Below, in pieces: positions 49,470 through 60,054 of a stretch of DNA of 64,000 nt. This DNA comes from Streptomyces sp. CHD11. Lineage in GTDB: Bacteria; Actinomycetota; Actinomycetes; Streptomycetales; Streptomycetaceae. Numbering within the stretch: the stretch's first letter is position 1; the number at the start of each line of letters is the position of its first letter. A model generated the notes under the pieces. The model was not told the DNA's origin. It did no database searches and saw only the letters and a program-made list of their open reading frames with translations. A program made the position numbers and the translations under genes. The stretch is taken from contig NZ_JABTTS010000028.1 in the NCBI RefSeq assembly GCF_018638295.1, positions 24,988-88,987 of the forward strand, written 5' to 3'.

Positions 49470-51146
49470 ATGAGCCCCCCTCCCCCCGCACGCCGCCTGC
49501 GCCTCGGCCTGCCGCGGCGAGTGTTCTCGCAGGTCCTGTCGATGCAGCTGGCGATCGCGGCGGGAGTCGCGGTACTCGCCACCGGACTGTTCCTCGCCCC
49601 GCTCGGCGAGCAGCTGGACGACCAGGCGATGCGCCGCGCGCTCGCGATCGCGCAGACCACCGCCCAGCAGCGGCAGATCGCGGAGGACGTCCGGAGCACG
49701 GAGCCGTCGCCGGAGGGGCCGGTGCAGCGGGAGGCGGAACGGATCCGGAAGGCCACCGGTGCCGAGTACGTCGTGGTGCTGGACGAGCGGGGCGTGCGCT
49801 GGTCGCACACCGATCCAGGGCGGATCGGTGGCCTCGTCTCCACCGACCCGGGTGAGGCACTGGCCGGACATGACGTCATGGAGATCGACCAGGGCACCCT
49901 GGGACGTTCCGCGCGGGGCAAGGTCCCGCTGCGGGACGCCGACGGGGAGATCGTCGGGGCTGTCTCGGTCGGCATCGGCTACGACAGTGTGCGGGCCCGG
50001 CTGATCCACGCCGTCCCCGGGCTGTTCGCCTACGCGGGCGGCGCCCTGGCCGTGGGCGCGCTGGCGGCCTGGCTCATCTCCCGGCGGGTGCAGCGGCAGA
50101 CCCGCGATCTGGCCTTCTCCGACATCGCGTCGCTGCTCGCGGAACGCGAGGCCATGCTGCACGGCATCCGGGAGGGTGTGGTCGCCCTGGACCACGGCGG
50201 TCGCGTCCGTCTGCTGAACGACGAGGCGCAGCGCCTGCTGGGCGTCGGCGAGGAGGCCGTCGGCCGCTCTCCCGACGAGGCACTCGGCACGGGACGCACC
50301 GCCGACGTACTGGCCGGCCGGGTGACCGGCACCGATCTGCTCACCGTCCGGGGCCGGCGGGTCCTGGTCGCCAACCGTATGCCGACCGACGACGGCGGCG
50401 CCGTGGCCACCCTGCGCGACCGCACGGAGCTGGACCGGCTCGGCCGGGAGCTGGACTCCACGCGGGGGCTGATCGACGCGCTGCGGGCCCAGGACCACGA
50501 GCACGCCAACCGCATGCACACCCTGCTGGGGCTGCTGGAGCTGGAGATGTACGACGACGCGGCGGAGTTCGCCGGCGAGGTCGTCGGTGAACACCGGGCC
50601 ACCTCGGAACAGGTCACCGAGAAGATCCGGGACCCTCTGCTCGCGGCGCTCCTGGTGGGCAAGGCGACGGTCGCGGCCGAGCGTGGGGTCGCCCTGGGGG
50701 TGTCCGACGGGACCCGGCTGCCGGACCGGCTGATCGACTCCCGGGGGATCGTCACCATGGTCGGCAACCTGGTGGACAACGCCCTCGACGCCGTCGCCGG
50801 GGCGTCCCGCGCGCGTGTGGAGGTCGAACTGCGCGCGGAGGGACGTACCGCGGTGCTCGTGGTGCGCGACACGGGTCCCGGAGTCCCGCCGGAGCACCGC
50901 GAGTCGGTCTTCACCGAGGGCTGGTCCACCAAGGAACCGCCGGCCCACCGGGAGCGCGGCATCGGACTGCCCCTGGTCCGCAGGCTCGCCGAGCGGCAGG
51001 GCGGCGGTGTGAGCGTGGGCGAGGCGCCGGGCGGCGGAGCGGAGTTCACCGTCGTCCTGCCCGAGGCCCTGACCGACGAACCGGGCCAGGAGCCCGCTCT
51101 CACCGGGGCCTGCGCCCCGCCGACCGCCGAGGAGGAGTCGCGATGA
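49470..51146 (+). CDS. CitA/DcuS-type sensor histidine kinase, 558 aa
   Basis: Two membrane helices (about 25-45 and 175-195) enclose an extracytoplasmic sensor of the Cache/PAS type seen in citrate and C4-dicarboxylate sensors (ATGAEYVVVLDERGVRWSHTDPGRIG). A cytoplasmic PAS domain (GIREGVVALDHGGRVRLLNDEAQRLLG) follows. The kinase uses the SpoB-like dimerisation helix, with the histidine in RAQDHEHANRMHTLLGLLEL, and a HATPase with NLVDNALDA and GIGLPLVRRL. Its start overlaps nothing upstream; its end overlaps the response-regulator gene by 4 bases. The facing SSS/DUF485 transporter genes are likely targets. Confidence 0.93.
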   Translation: MSPPPPARRLRLGLPRRVFSQVLSMQLAIAAGVAVLATGLFLAPLGEQLDDQAMRRALAIAQTTAQQRQIAEDVRSTEPSPEGPVQREAERIRKATGAEYVVVLDERGVRWSHTDPGRIGGLVSTDPGEALAGHDVMEIDQGTLGRSARGKVPLRDADGEIVGAVSVGIGYDSVRARLIHAVPGLFAYAGGALAVGALAAWLISRRVQRQTRDLAFSDIASLLAEREAMLHGIREGVVALDHGGRVRLLNDEAQRLLGVGEEAVGRSPDEALGTGRTADVLAGRVTGTDLLTVRGRRVLVANRMPTDDGGAVATLRDRTELDRLGRELDSTRGLIDALRAQDHEHANRMHTLLGLLELEMYDDAAEFAGEVVGEHRATSEQVTEKIRDPLLAALLVGKATVAAERGVALGVSDGTRLPDRLIDSRGIVTMVGNLVDNALDAVAGASRARVEVELRAEGRTAVLVVRDTGPGVPPEHRESVFTEGWSTKEPPAHRERGIGLPLVRRLAERQGGGVSVGEAPGGGAEFTVVLPEALTDEPGQEPALTGACAPPTAEEESR

Positions 51147-51823
51147 TCGAGGTCCTGGTGGTGGACGACGACATCCGTGTCGCACGGGTCAACGCCGCCT
51201 ACGTCGGGAAGGTGCCCGGCTTCCACGTCGCCGGGGAGGCGCACAGCGCGGCCGAGGCGTTCGCCGCCCTGGAGGCGCCGCCCCGGCCGGATCTCGTGCT
51301 CATGGACCACTGTCTGCCCGACGGGACGGGGCTCGAGATCGTCCGGGAGATGCGCCGGCGCGGCCACCAGACCGACGTGATCATGGTGACGGCGGCCCGT
51401 GACGTGGCGACCGTACAGGCGGCGATGCGTCAGGGCGCCCTGCAGTACCTGGTCAAACCGTTCGCCTTCGCGGGACTGCGCGCCAAACTGGAGGCGTACG
51501 CGGCCCTGCGGCTCACCCTCGACGGCGGCGGTGAGGCCGAGCAGGCGGAAGTGGACCGCATCTTCGGGGCGTTGTCGGCGTCGGCCGAGCCGCAGCTGCC
51601 CAAGGGGCACTCCCCCACCACCGCGGAGCTGGTCCGGCAGTCCCTGATGAACGCCGACGGCCCGCTGTCGGCCCAGGAGATCGCCGAACGCACCGGGGTG
51701 AGCCGCCAGACCGCCCAGCGCTACCTGAAACTCCTGGAGCGCACCGGACGGGCCACGCTGACCCTCAGGTACGGGGACGCGGGCCGCCCGGAGCACCGCT
51801 ATACGTGGGCGACCCGCGTCTGA
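51143..51823 (+). CDS. CitB/DcuR-type response regulator, 226 aa
   Basis: The receiver domain has DDD at 8-10, the phospho-acceptor D55 (LVLMDHCLPDG) and K105 (LVKPF). The C-terminal helix-turn-helix (SAQEIAERTGVSRQTAQRYLKLLERTGRATL) is the CitT/DcuR kind. The partner kinase is directly upstream and co-translated (ATGA). It probably controls uptake of a carboxylate; the adjacent transporter is a candidate target. Confidence 0.95.
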   Translation: MIEVLVVDDDIRVARVNAAYVGKVPGFHVAGEAHSAAEAFAALEAPPRPDLVLMDHCLPDGTGLEIVREMRRRGHQTDVIMVTAARDVATVQAAMRQGALQYLVKPFAFAGLRAKLEAYAALRLTLDGGGEAEQAEVDRIFGALSASAEPQLPKGHSPTTAELVRQSLMNADGPLSAQEIAERTGVSRQTAQRYLKLLERTGRATLTLRYGDAGRPEHRYTWATRV

Positions 51824-52002
51824 GTCACGGCCCCGTGGGGGCGGGGGAAGGAACCGTGCCGTCCTTGCCTACGGATGGCGGGGCCTTCCGTCTCAGGCCC
51901 TGCGGAGCTGCCCGGACGGAGGGAAGCTCCGACCCGCCCCGACGCGGGGGAAGTCGCGTCTTTGCTCCGATGGCGGAGCTTTCGCTGCTGCCCCTGTGGC
52001 GG

Positions 52003-53595
52003 CTACACCGCTCCGGCACCGGTCAGTGACCGCACCTCGGTCTCCGCGTGCCGGGACTCGTCCGGGACCTCGGCCGAGGTGACCGTGCCGAGCCAGCCCG
52101 CGAGGAAGCCCAGTGGGATGGAGACCAGCCCCGGGTTCTGCAGCGGGAAGAGCTGGAAGTCGGCGCCGGGGACGAGGGAGTCGGGGCTTCCGGACACCAC
52201 GGGGGACAGCAGTACCAGCACCACGGCCGGGACCAGGCCCCCGTAGACGGACCACACGGCACCGCGTGTGGTGAAACCGCGCCAGAACAGGGAGTAGAGC
52301 AGCACCGGCAGGTTGGCCGAGGCGGCCACGGCGAAGGCGAGGCCCACGAGGAACGCGACGTTGAGATCGCGGGCCAGCAGGCCGAGGGCGATCGCGAGCA
52401 GTCCGACGCCCACCGCGGCGACGCGGGCCACGGCCACCTCGCTGTACGGCTTTCCGCCCCGGCGCCGCAGGGACGCGTACAGGTCGTGCGCGACGGACGC
52501 GGAGGAGGCGAGGGTGATTCCGGCGACCACGGCGAGGATCGTGGCGAAGGCGATGGCCGCGACGATCGCGAACAGGACCGTGCCGCCCGTGGAGCCGGCC
52601 CCGCCTCCCAGGTCGAGCGCGAGCAGGGGCACCGCGGTGTTGCCGGACGCGTTGGAGGCGCGTACGGCGTCCGGTCCGATGAGGGCGGCGGCGCCGAACC
52701 CGAGCACGATCGTCATCAGGTAGAAGCCGCCGATGAGCCCGATCGACCAGACGACCGAACGCCGTGCCGCCCGCGCGGTGGGCACCGTGTAGAAGCGGGA
52801 CAGGATGTGCGGCAGCCCCGCCGTACCGAGCACCAGGGCGAGTCCCAGGCTGATGAAGTCGAGCCGCGCGGTCCAGTCCCCGCCGTAGGCGAGCCCGGGG
52901 GCCAGGAACGCGTCCCCGTGACCACTGCGTTCGGCCGCCGTGCGCAGCAGCCGGTTGATGTCGCCGTGGAAGCGCAGCAGGACCAGGACGGTCAGGGCGA
53001 CGGTGCCGCTCAGGAGCAGGACCGCCTTGACGATCTGGATCCAGGTGGTGGCCCGCATCCCTCCCAGCGACACATAGATCACCATGAGGACACCGACTCC
53101 GACCACCGTCCAGGCCTGCGCGGCCTCGCCGGTGCCGCCGAGCAGCAGCGCGACCAGGCTCCCCGCGCCCACCATCTGCGCCACCAGGTAGAGGACGGAC
53201 ACGGTGACCGAGGAGGTTCCCGCCGCGATCCGCACCGGCCGCTCCCGCATGCGCGCCGCGACCACGTCGGCGAGGGTGAAGCGGCCGCAGTTGCGGACCA
53301 GTTCCGCGACCAGGAGGAGGACGACCAGCCAGGCCACCAGGAAGCCCACCGAATAGAGCATCCCGTCGTAGCCGACGAGGCAGATGAGCCCGGAGATGCC
53401 GAGGAAGGAGGCGGCCGACATGTAGTCGCCCGCGATGGCAAAACCATTCTCCATCGGGGAGAAGAGCCGGCCGCCCGCGTAGAACTCCTCGGCCGAACCC
53501 TGCCGGTGGCGGCTCACCCAGGTCGTGATGCCCAGGGTGACCGCGACGAACACACTGAACAGCACCAGCGCCGACGTCTGATGATCGGCCGTCAT
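52003..53595 (-). CDS. Sodium:solute symporter (ActP/MctC-type monocarboxylate transporter), 530 aa
   Basis: The protein has about 13 membrane segments and SSS-family markers: EFYAGGRLFSPMENGFAIAGDYMSAASFLGISG near the start, LGTAGLPHILSRFYTVP in the middle and SVAHDLY later. The first of these is typical of the acetate/pyruvate carriers ActP and MctC. It is encoded with a DUF485 protein whose stop overlaps its start, the arrangement known for those carriers. The CitA/CitB-like system converges on it. Confidence 0.95.
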   Translation of the reverse strand: MTADHQTSALVLFSVFVAVTLGITTWVSRHRQGSAEEFYAGGRLFSPMENGFAIAGDYMSAASFLGISGLICLVGYDGMLYSVGFLVAWLVVLLLVAELVRNCGRFTLADVVAARMRERPVRIAAGTSSVTVSVLYLVAQMVGAGSLVALLLGGTGEAAQAWTVVGVGVLMVIYVSLGGMRATTWIQIVKAVLLLSGTVALTVLVLLRFHGDINRLLRTAAERSGHGDAFLAPGLAYGGDWTARLDFISLGLALVLGTAGLPHILSRFYTVPTARAARRSVVWSIGLIGGFYLMTIVLGFGAAALIGPDAVRASNASGNTAVPLLALDLGGGAGSTGGTVLFAIVAAIAFATILAVVAGITLASSASVAHDLYASLRRRGGKPYSEVAVARVAAVGVGLLAIALGLLARDLNVAFLVGLAFAVAASANLPVLLYSLFWRGFTTRGAVWSVYGGLVPAVVLVLLSPVVSGSPDSLVPGADFQLFPLQNPGLVSIPLGFLAGWLGTVTSAEVPDESRHAETEVRSLTGAGAV

Positions 53596-54047
53596 GACAC
53601 ACCGTCCCGGGCGCGCGTCAGTTCCTGGGTGTCCCAGCGCAGTTCCAGCGCCGCGCGGTCCCTGCGCAGCCGTGCGTGGCGCACATAGGCCCAGGTGAGC
53701 AGGAAGGTGGTGAGGAACTGGCCGAGTCCCGCCAGCATCCCGAGGTTCACGGCGCCCGCGACGGGCCGCGCCATCAGCCCCGGCAGGGTCGTGGCGGTCA
53801 CGACGTAGGCCACGTACCAGGTGAGGAAGGCCGCGACCGCCGGGACCACGAACCGCCGGTGCCTGCTGCGTACTTCCTGGAAGGCCGCGCTGCGCTGTAC
53901 GTCGAGGTAGACGTCGGCGGCCGCCACGGTCTCGTGTTCGCGTCGTCCCGGCGGCACCCTCGCGCCGGTCGACTCGCCCCAGCCCGAGGCCAGTGCGTCG
54001 TACCAGGGATCGTCGTACCCGACGTCCCCCGAATTGCTTGGTCGCAT
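53592..54047 (-). CDS. DUF485 membrane protein, 151 aa
   Basis: The DUF485 core with two membrane helices is visible: SRHRRFVVPAVAAFLTWYVAYVVTATT and GLGQFLTTFLLTWAYVRHA. The N-terminal 45 residues are polar and likely cytoplasmic. DUF485 proteins (YjcH) accompany ActP-type symporters and may help their assembly. The ATG at 54047 is preferred over the TTG at 54053. It overlaps the symporter gene by 4 bases. Confidence 0.9.
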   Translation of the reverse strand: MRPSNSGDVGYDDPWYDALASGWGESTGARVPPGRREHETVAAADVYLDVQRSAAFQEVRSRHRRFVVPAVAAFLTWYVAYVVTATTLPGLMARPVAGAVNLGMLAGLGQFLTTFLLTWAYVRHARLRRDRAALELRWDTQELTRARDGVS

Positions 54048-54171
54048 GCCCAAGGATGGACAGAACGGGAAGATCCCTGACTCTTCTTCCCGTTCCGGTT
54101 CACCCCATCAGGTGACTGGACCGTGCACGCGCCCGGTGCGGCCGCCAGGCGCTCCGCCCCGGTGCGCCCCG

Positions 54172-56295
54172 CTAGGCGTCGATGCGGGACCGGTCCAGGG
54201 TCGCCGCCGAGCTCGAGATGAACTCCTTGCGCGGAGCGACGTCGTTGCCCATGAGGAGGTCGAAGACCTGCTCGGCGGACTCCAGATCGGTGAGGTTGAT
54301 CCGGCGCAGGGTGCGGTGGCGCGGGTCCATGGTGGTCTCGGCCAGCTGGTCGGCGTCCATCTCACCGAGACCCTTGTAGCGCTGGATCGAGTCCTTGTAG
54401 CGGATGTTCTTGCTCTGCAGCTCCATGAGCGTGTCCCGCAACTCCCGGTCCGAGTACGTGTAGATGTACTTGTCCTGGCCCTTCTTGGGCTGGATCAGCT
54501 CGATGCGGTGCAGCGGCGGGACCGCCGCGAACACCCGGCCGGCCTCCACCATGGGCCGCATGTAGCGGTGGAACAGCGTCAGGAGCAGCGTGCGGATGTG
54601 GGAGCCGTCGACGTCGGCGTCGGTCATCATGATGATCTTGCCGTAGCGGGCCGTGTCGATGTCGAAGGTCCGGCCCGAGCCGGCTCCTATCACCTGGATG
54701 ATCGCGCCGCACTCGGCGTTCTTCAGCATGTCCGTCACGGACGACTTCTGGACGTTGAGGATCTTTCCGCGGATCGGCAGAAGGGCCTGGAACTCGGAGT
54801 TGCGGGCCAGCTTCGCCGTACCGAGCGCGGAGTCCCCCTCGACGATGAACAACTCGCTGCGGTCGACGTCGTCGCTGCGGCAGTCGGCGAGCTTGGCGGG
54901 CAGCGAGGAGGACTCCAGGGCCGTCTTGCGGCGCTGCGCGTCCTTGTGCTGGCGGGCCGCGATGCGGGTCCGGGCCGCGGCGACGGCCTTCTCCATGACG
55001 ACGCGGGCCTGCTGGGCCGCGTCACGCTTGGTGGAGGTCAGGAACGCCTTGAGCTCCCTGGAGATCACGGTGTTCACGATGCGGCGGGCCGCCGAGGTGC
55101 CGAGGACCTCCTTGGTCTGGCCCTCGAACTGCGGCTCGGCCAGGCGGACCGTGACCACCGCGGTGAGGCCCTCCAGGGCGTCGTCCTTGACGATGTCGTC
55201 CTCGGCCACGCGCAGCATCTTCTTCGTGCGCAGCACCTCGTTCATCGTCTTGGCGACGGCCTGCTCGAAACCGGCGACGTGGGTGCCGCCCTTGGGGGTG
55301 GCGATGATGTTGACGAACGACCTGAGCGTGGTGTCGTAGCCCGTCCCCCAGCGCATCGCGACATCGACGCCGAGTTCCCGGGTGACCTCGGTGGGCGTCA
55401 TCTGGCCGTGCTCGTCGAGGACGGGGACGGTCTCCTTGAAGGTGCCCTGTCCGGTGAGCCGGAGGGTGTCGCAGACGGGCTTGTCGGCGGCGAGGAACTC
55501 GCAGAACTCGCTGATGCCGCCGTCGAAGCGGAAGGACTCCTCGCCCTTGCTGCCGCCCTCGCCGAGCCCGTACTCGTCCCGGACCACGATGGTCAGGCCG
55601 GGCACCAGGAAAGCGGTCTGGCGGGCGCGCTGGTGCAGCGTCTCCAGGGCGAGCTTGGCGTCCTTGAGGAAGATCTGGCGGTCGGCCCAGTAGCGCACCC
55701 GCGTGCCGCTGCGGGTCTTGGGGATCCTCTTGGTCTTGCGCAGCCCGCTCCCGGCCTCGAACTTCGCGTCCGGACCCATGCCGGCGAAGACGCCGGGGAC
55801 GCCGCGCCGGAAGCTGATCGCGTGGGTGTGCCCCCCGCGGTCCACCTCCACGTCGAGCCGGGCGGAGAGCGCGTTGACGACGGACGCTCCGACGCCGTGC
55901 AGACCGCCGGAGGCGGCGTACGAGCCGCCTCCGAACTTGCCGCCGGCGTGCAGCTTGGTCAGCACCACCTCGACCCCGGAGAGGCCGGTCTTGGGCTCGA
56001 CGTCGACCGGGATGCCCCGGCCGTTGTCCCGGACCTCCACCGAACCGTCGTCGTGGAGGATCACGTCGATGTGGTCGCAGTGGCTTCCGAGGGCCTCGTC
56101 GACGGAGTTGTCGATGATCTCCCAGAGGCAGTGCAACAGACCACGGCTGTCGGTGGATCCGATGTACATCCCGGGGCGCTTCCGCACGGCCTCGAGCCCC
56201 TCGAGGACGAGCAGGTGCCGCGCGGTGTAGTTGGAACCGTCCCGGTCTGCTCCTGCCAGCAGCGCTGTGGACGGCACGGACGTCTCGGCGGTCAC
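54172..56295 (-). CDS. parE: DNA topoisomerase IV subunit B (ParE)
   Basis: The GHKL ATPase domain has DNSVDEAL, EVRDNGRGIPVD, LHAGGKFGGGSY and GLHGVGASVVNALS. The TOPRIM domain has FIVEGDSALGTAK and MMTDADVDGSHIRTLLL. A C-terminal PYKGLGEM-type motif (RYKGLGEMDADQL) follows. At 707 residues it lacks the insert of E. coli GyrB. It pairs with parC at 43784. The GTG at 56295 has GAGGAG 8 bases upstream. Confidence 0.96.
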   Translation of the reverse strand: MTAETSVPSTALLAGADRDGSNYTARHLLVLEGLEAVRKRPGMYIGSTDSRGLLHCLWEIIDNSVDEALGSHCDHIDVILHDDGSVEVRDNGRGIPVDVEPKTGLSGVEVVLTKLHAGGKFGGGSYAASGGLHGVGASVVNALSARLDVEVDRGGHTHAISFRRGVPGVFAGMGPDAKFEAGSGLRKTKRIPKTRSGTRVRYWADRQIFLKDAKLALETLHQRARQTAFLVPGLTIVVRDEYGLGEGGSKGEESFRFDGGISEFCEFLAADKPVCDTLRLTGQGTFKETVPVLDEHGQMTPTEVTRELGVDVAMRWGTGYDTTLRSFVNIIATPKGGTHVAGFEQAVAKTMNEVLRTKKMLRVAEDDIVKDDALEGLTAVVTVRLAEPQFEGQTKEVLGTSAARRIVNTVISRELKAFLTSTKRDAAQQARVVMEKAVAAARTRIAARQHKDAQRRKTALESSSLPAKLADCRSDDVDRSELFIVEGDSALGTAKLARNSEFQALLPIRGKILNVQKSSVTDMLKNAECGAIIQVIGAGSGRTFDIDTARYGKIIMMTDADVDGSHIRTLLLTLFHRYMRPMVEAGRVFAAVPPLHRIELIQPKKGQDKYIYTYSDRELRDTLMELQSKNIRYKDSIQRYKGLGEMDADQLAETTMDPRHRTLRRINLTDLESAEQVFDLLMGNDVAPRKEFISSSAATLDRSRIDA

Positions 56296-56736
56296 GCGGT
56301 TCGCTCCTCGCTGAATTTCAGATGGGGCCCTCACGGGTAAGGGCGCGGCTTGAGTCACCGGTGAGAGGGTACCGAGGCCTGGTAGAGCCGTTGTCACGCC
56401 ACCCTCGTCTCCGCCCTACCCTAGTCGAGCGTCGCATGCCTGTTCGATCCCTCGATGGAGTGAAGCACACATCACGTTCCCTTCCAGGCATGAACCATTT
56501 AGGCTCCGGGCACGTCCTCATGAACAACCGGCAACCCGGCCGGGAGGACCGACCACCGATACGAACGCGAATCCGTACGACACATCAGACACGCACTACG
56601 GCACATTCGCCGCCAACCGGCAACAGCCACCCACCTCGAAAGATTTTTTCGAGGAGAAGCCACGAGCGGGAACGTTTTGGGGCTGGTTGGATGTTGACCC
56701 TGGTACGACAGCTCGTCGAGCTAGAGAAGAGGCGAC
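56296..56736. other. 441-bp divergent intergenic region
   Basis: This gap holds the parE promoter (minus) and that of the DUF7455 gene (plus). A perfect 8-bp hairpin (CCTCGAAA/TTTCGAGG) lies at about 56634-56654. A TTGACC -35-like box at 56694-56699 lacks a convincing -10 at normal spacing. I see no gene. Confidence 0.45.
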
Positions 56737-56964
56737 GTGACTACTGTTCTGACCCCCGCGAGCCCCCTGACGGCCGCCGATCGCTGCGACCGCTGCGGCG
56801 CCCAGGCATACCTGCGCGTCGTCCTGCTGAGCGGCGGAGAACTGCTCTTCTGCGCCCACCATGGCCGCAAGTTCGAGCCGGAACTCAAGAAGATCGCCGC
56901 CGAGATACAGGACGAGACGGAGCGGCTGACCGCTCCGGCGACACCTTCCGACGAAGACCGCTGA
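56737..56964 (+). CDS. Small zinc-ribbon-like protein (DUF7455), 75 aa
   Basis: One CxxC (DRCDRCGAQAYLRVV) is followed by LLFCAHHGRKFEPEL, a Cys-His-His set that together would make a single zinc ribbon. The end is helical and acidic. The family is conserved in actinobacteria beside parE and hrdB; its role is unknown. The GTG at 56737 is preceded by AGAGG. Confidence 0.9.
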   Translation: MTTVLTPASPLTAADRCDRCGAQAYLRVVLLSGGELLFCAHHGRKFEPELKKIAAEIQDETERLTAPATPSDEDR

Positions 56965-57117
56965 CACCTCGCGTCCGACGACGAGCAGACTGGCACAGGC
57001 CGGCGAACGGGCGGCCGCCTCCGCCTCGGAGGCGACCGCCCGTTCGCGTGCGCCCGCACCGGCAGGCGCCCTGTGCCGCTCAGCGGCCCCCAGGCGCCCT
57101 CCCGGCCCCGCCCTGGC

Positions 57118-57945
57118 CTACTGCCACCCGAGCGTCCGCAGAACGTCGGAGATGCGCGTGTAGACACCGGGGCTGCCCGCCCAGCCGCAGCCGGCGCCCC
57201 ACGACACCAGACCTATCAGGCGCCCCTGCGCCACCAGCGGTCCGCCGCTGTCCCCCTGGCAGGCGTCGGGCCCGCCGGCCGTCTCTCCCGCGCACAGCAT
57301 CGTCCGGGCGCGGTAGGTTCCCTCGGCACCCCCCGGATACGCGCGCTCGCACTGCGCGTCCGTCTGTACCCGTACCCGCGCCGCGTGCAGACGGCCGGCG
57401 TAACTGCCGGATCCCGTGGTGTCCCCCCATCCGTAGACCGTGGCCGCCGTACCCGCGCGGTAGGCGGGATCTCCGGCCCCGGCCATGCCTATGACCGAGC
57501 CCGGCGGCAGCGGCTCGGCCAGACCGAGCACGGCGAAGTCCCCGGAGTTGGTGGCCCCGTCATAGCCCGGGTTCACCCAGATGTCGCGTACGGCGATCTC
57601 CTGGCCACGGTCCGAGAGCAGTTCGGTGCGCCCCGCGATGACCCGGAGGTCCCGCACCCGCTCCGGCGGCGCCCCCAGCACCTCCTTGTCCATGCAGTGG
57701 GCCGCGGTGAGCACGGTGGTCCGGCCGACCGCCACGCCCCCGCAGAACTGCCCCGCCCGCGTACCTCCGAACCGGTCACGGCTGGACAGCGCCACGGTCC
57801 ACGGACTCTCCGAAACCTCGACGGGAAACCCGCCGACGACGATGCTGTCGGCAGCCGCCGGACCGGCCGAGACCAGCGGTATCACGCCTCCCGCCGCTGC
57901 GAGGGCCAGCGGCCGGGCCAGGGCCCGGGCAAGACGACGTCGCAT
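57118..57945 (-). CDS. Secreted trypsin-like serine protease (S1), 275 aa
   Basis: A signal peptide (about 1-32, ending SAGPAAA) precedes the S1 fold. The catalytic triad is H83 (LTAAHC), D136 (NSGDFAVL) and S233 (GDSGGP). D227 (GGPDACQ), six residues before the serine, suggests trypsin-like cleavage after Arg/Lys. Cysteines at FCGG/AAHC and LCAG/ACQ fit the usual disulfides. There is no clear propeptide: IVVGGF begins soon after the signal sequence. Confidence 0.94.
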   Translation of the reverse strand: MRRRLARALARPLALAAAGGVIPLVSAGPAAADSIVVGGFPVEVSESPWTVALSSRDRFGGTRAGQFCGGVAVGRTTVLTAAHCMDKEVLGAPPERVRDLRVIAGRTELLSDRGQEIAVRDIWVNPGYDGATNSGDFAVLGLAEPLPPGSVIGMAGAGDPAYRAGTAATVYGWGDTTGSGSYAGRLHAARVRVQTDAQCERAYPGGAEGTYRARTMLCAGETAGGPDACQGDSGGPLVAQGRLIGLVSWGAGCGWAGSPGVYTRISDVLRTLGWQ

Positions 57946-58027
57946 GCGCGCTCCTCACAATGGGGTGCTCCTGAAGCACCCACAGTGATCGACCTCTCCC
58001 GAGCCCGCACCCCCACGGCAGCGGAAA

Positions 58028-58057
58028 GGCCCGGCTCCCGAGGACGGGAGCCGGGCC
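58028..58057 (-). terminator. Terminator after hrdB
   Basis: A perfect 13-bp stem (ggcccggctcccg and its complement) closes an agga loop, about 40 bp past the hrdB stop on the minus strand. Confidence 0.8.
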
Positions 58058-58098
58058 TCCACGGACGCGGCGCACGACGACGCGTCGTGGCGGTGCGC

Positions 58099-59625
<1,527 letters not shown>

Positions 59626-60054
59626 GAACAACCTCTCGGAACGTTGGAAAACGGCTTCCGGCCCCGTCCACGGGGGAACAGGAGCCGACCGCCGGCTTGG
59701 GGATTGGGCCGACGGCGCGGACAGAGGCCGGGAAGATGCACAGCGCCATGACTGGCGTCCGTATTCCCTCCGCGGCTGTCACCTCTTAGGTCATCGCGTT
59801 CCCTCCGGGAGCGTTACGCCCAATCCGCGTGGCCCGAGTCACACCTCGTAAATGATCAGAAGTGCGCATGTGGGAACAGAACGTTCATAGAGGGGCGAGC
59901 GGGGCGTCTCCCCGAGCTCCTCCGCCGCCCTTCTCGCCGTCGGACCCCGCGGGATCGCCGATGATCCCACAGGGTCCGACGGGGACGGCTCAGGAGCGGG
60001 GCGCTGCCACAGGAGGGGGGTGGCAGACCGCACCGGGCCGTCCAGGGAACCCGG
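59626..60054. other. 429-bp region: hrdB promoter and whiH downstream end
   Basis: This stretch carries the hrdB promoter region. A GGAAT at 59763-59767 (minus strand) with GCT 18 bases further on resembles the GGAAT-N18-GTT pattern of SigR promoters, which drive one hrdB promoter in S. coelicolor, but the -10 is imperfect. A GGGAAC element lies further upstream. The terminator of whiH is at 59939-59980. Confidence 0.5.
59939..59980 (-). terminator. Interrupted hairpin after whiH
   Basis: GTCGGACCC pairs with GGGTCCGAC and, inside, GGGATC pairs with GATCCC across a short loop. It lies about 75 bp past the whiH stop. Confidence 0.6.
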
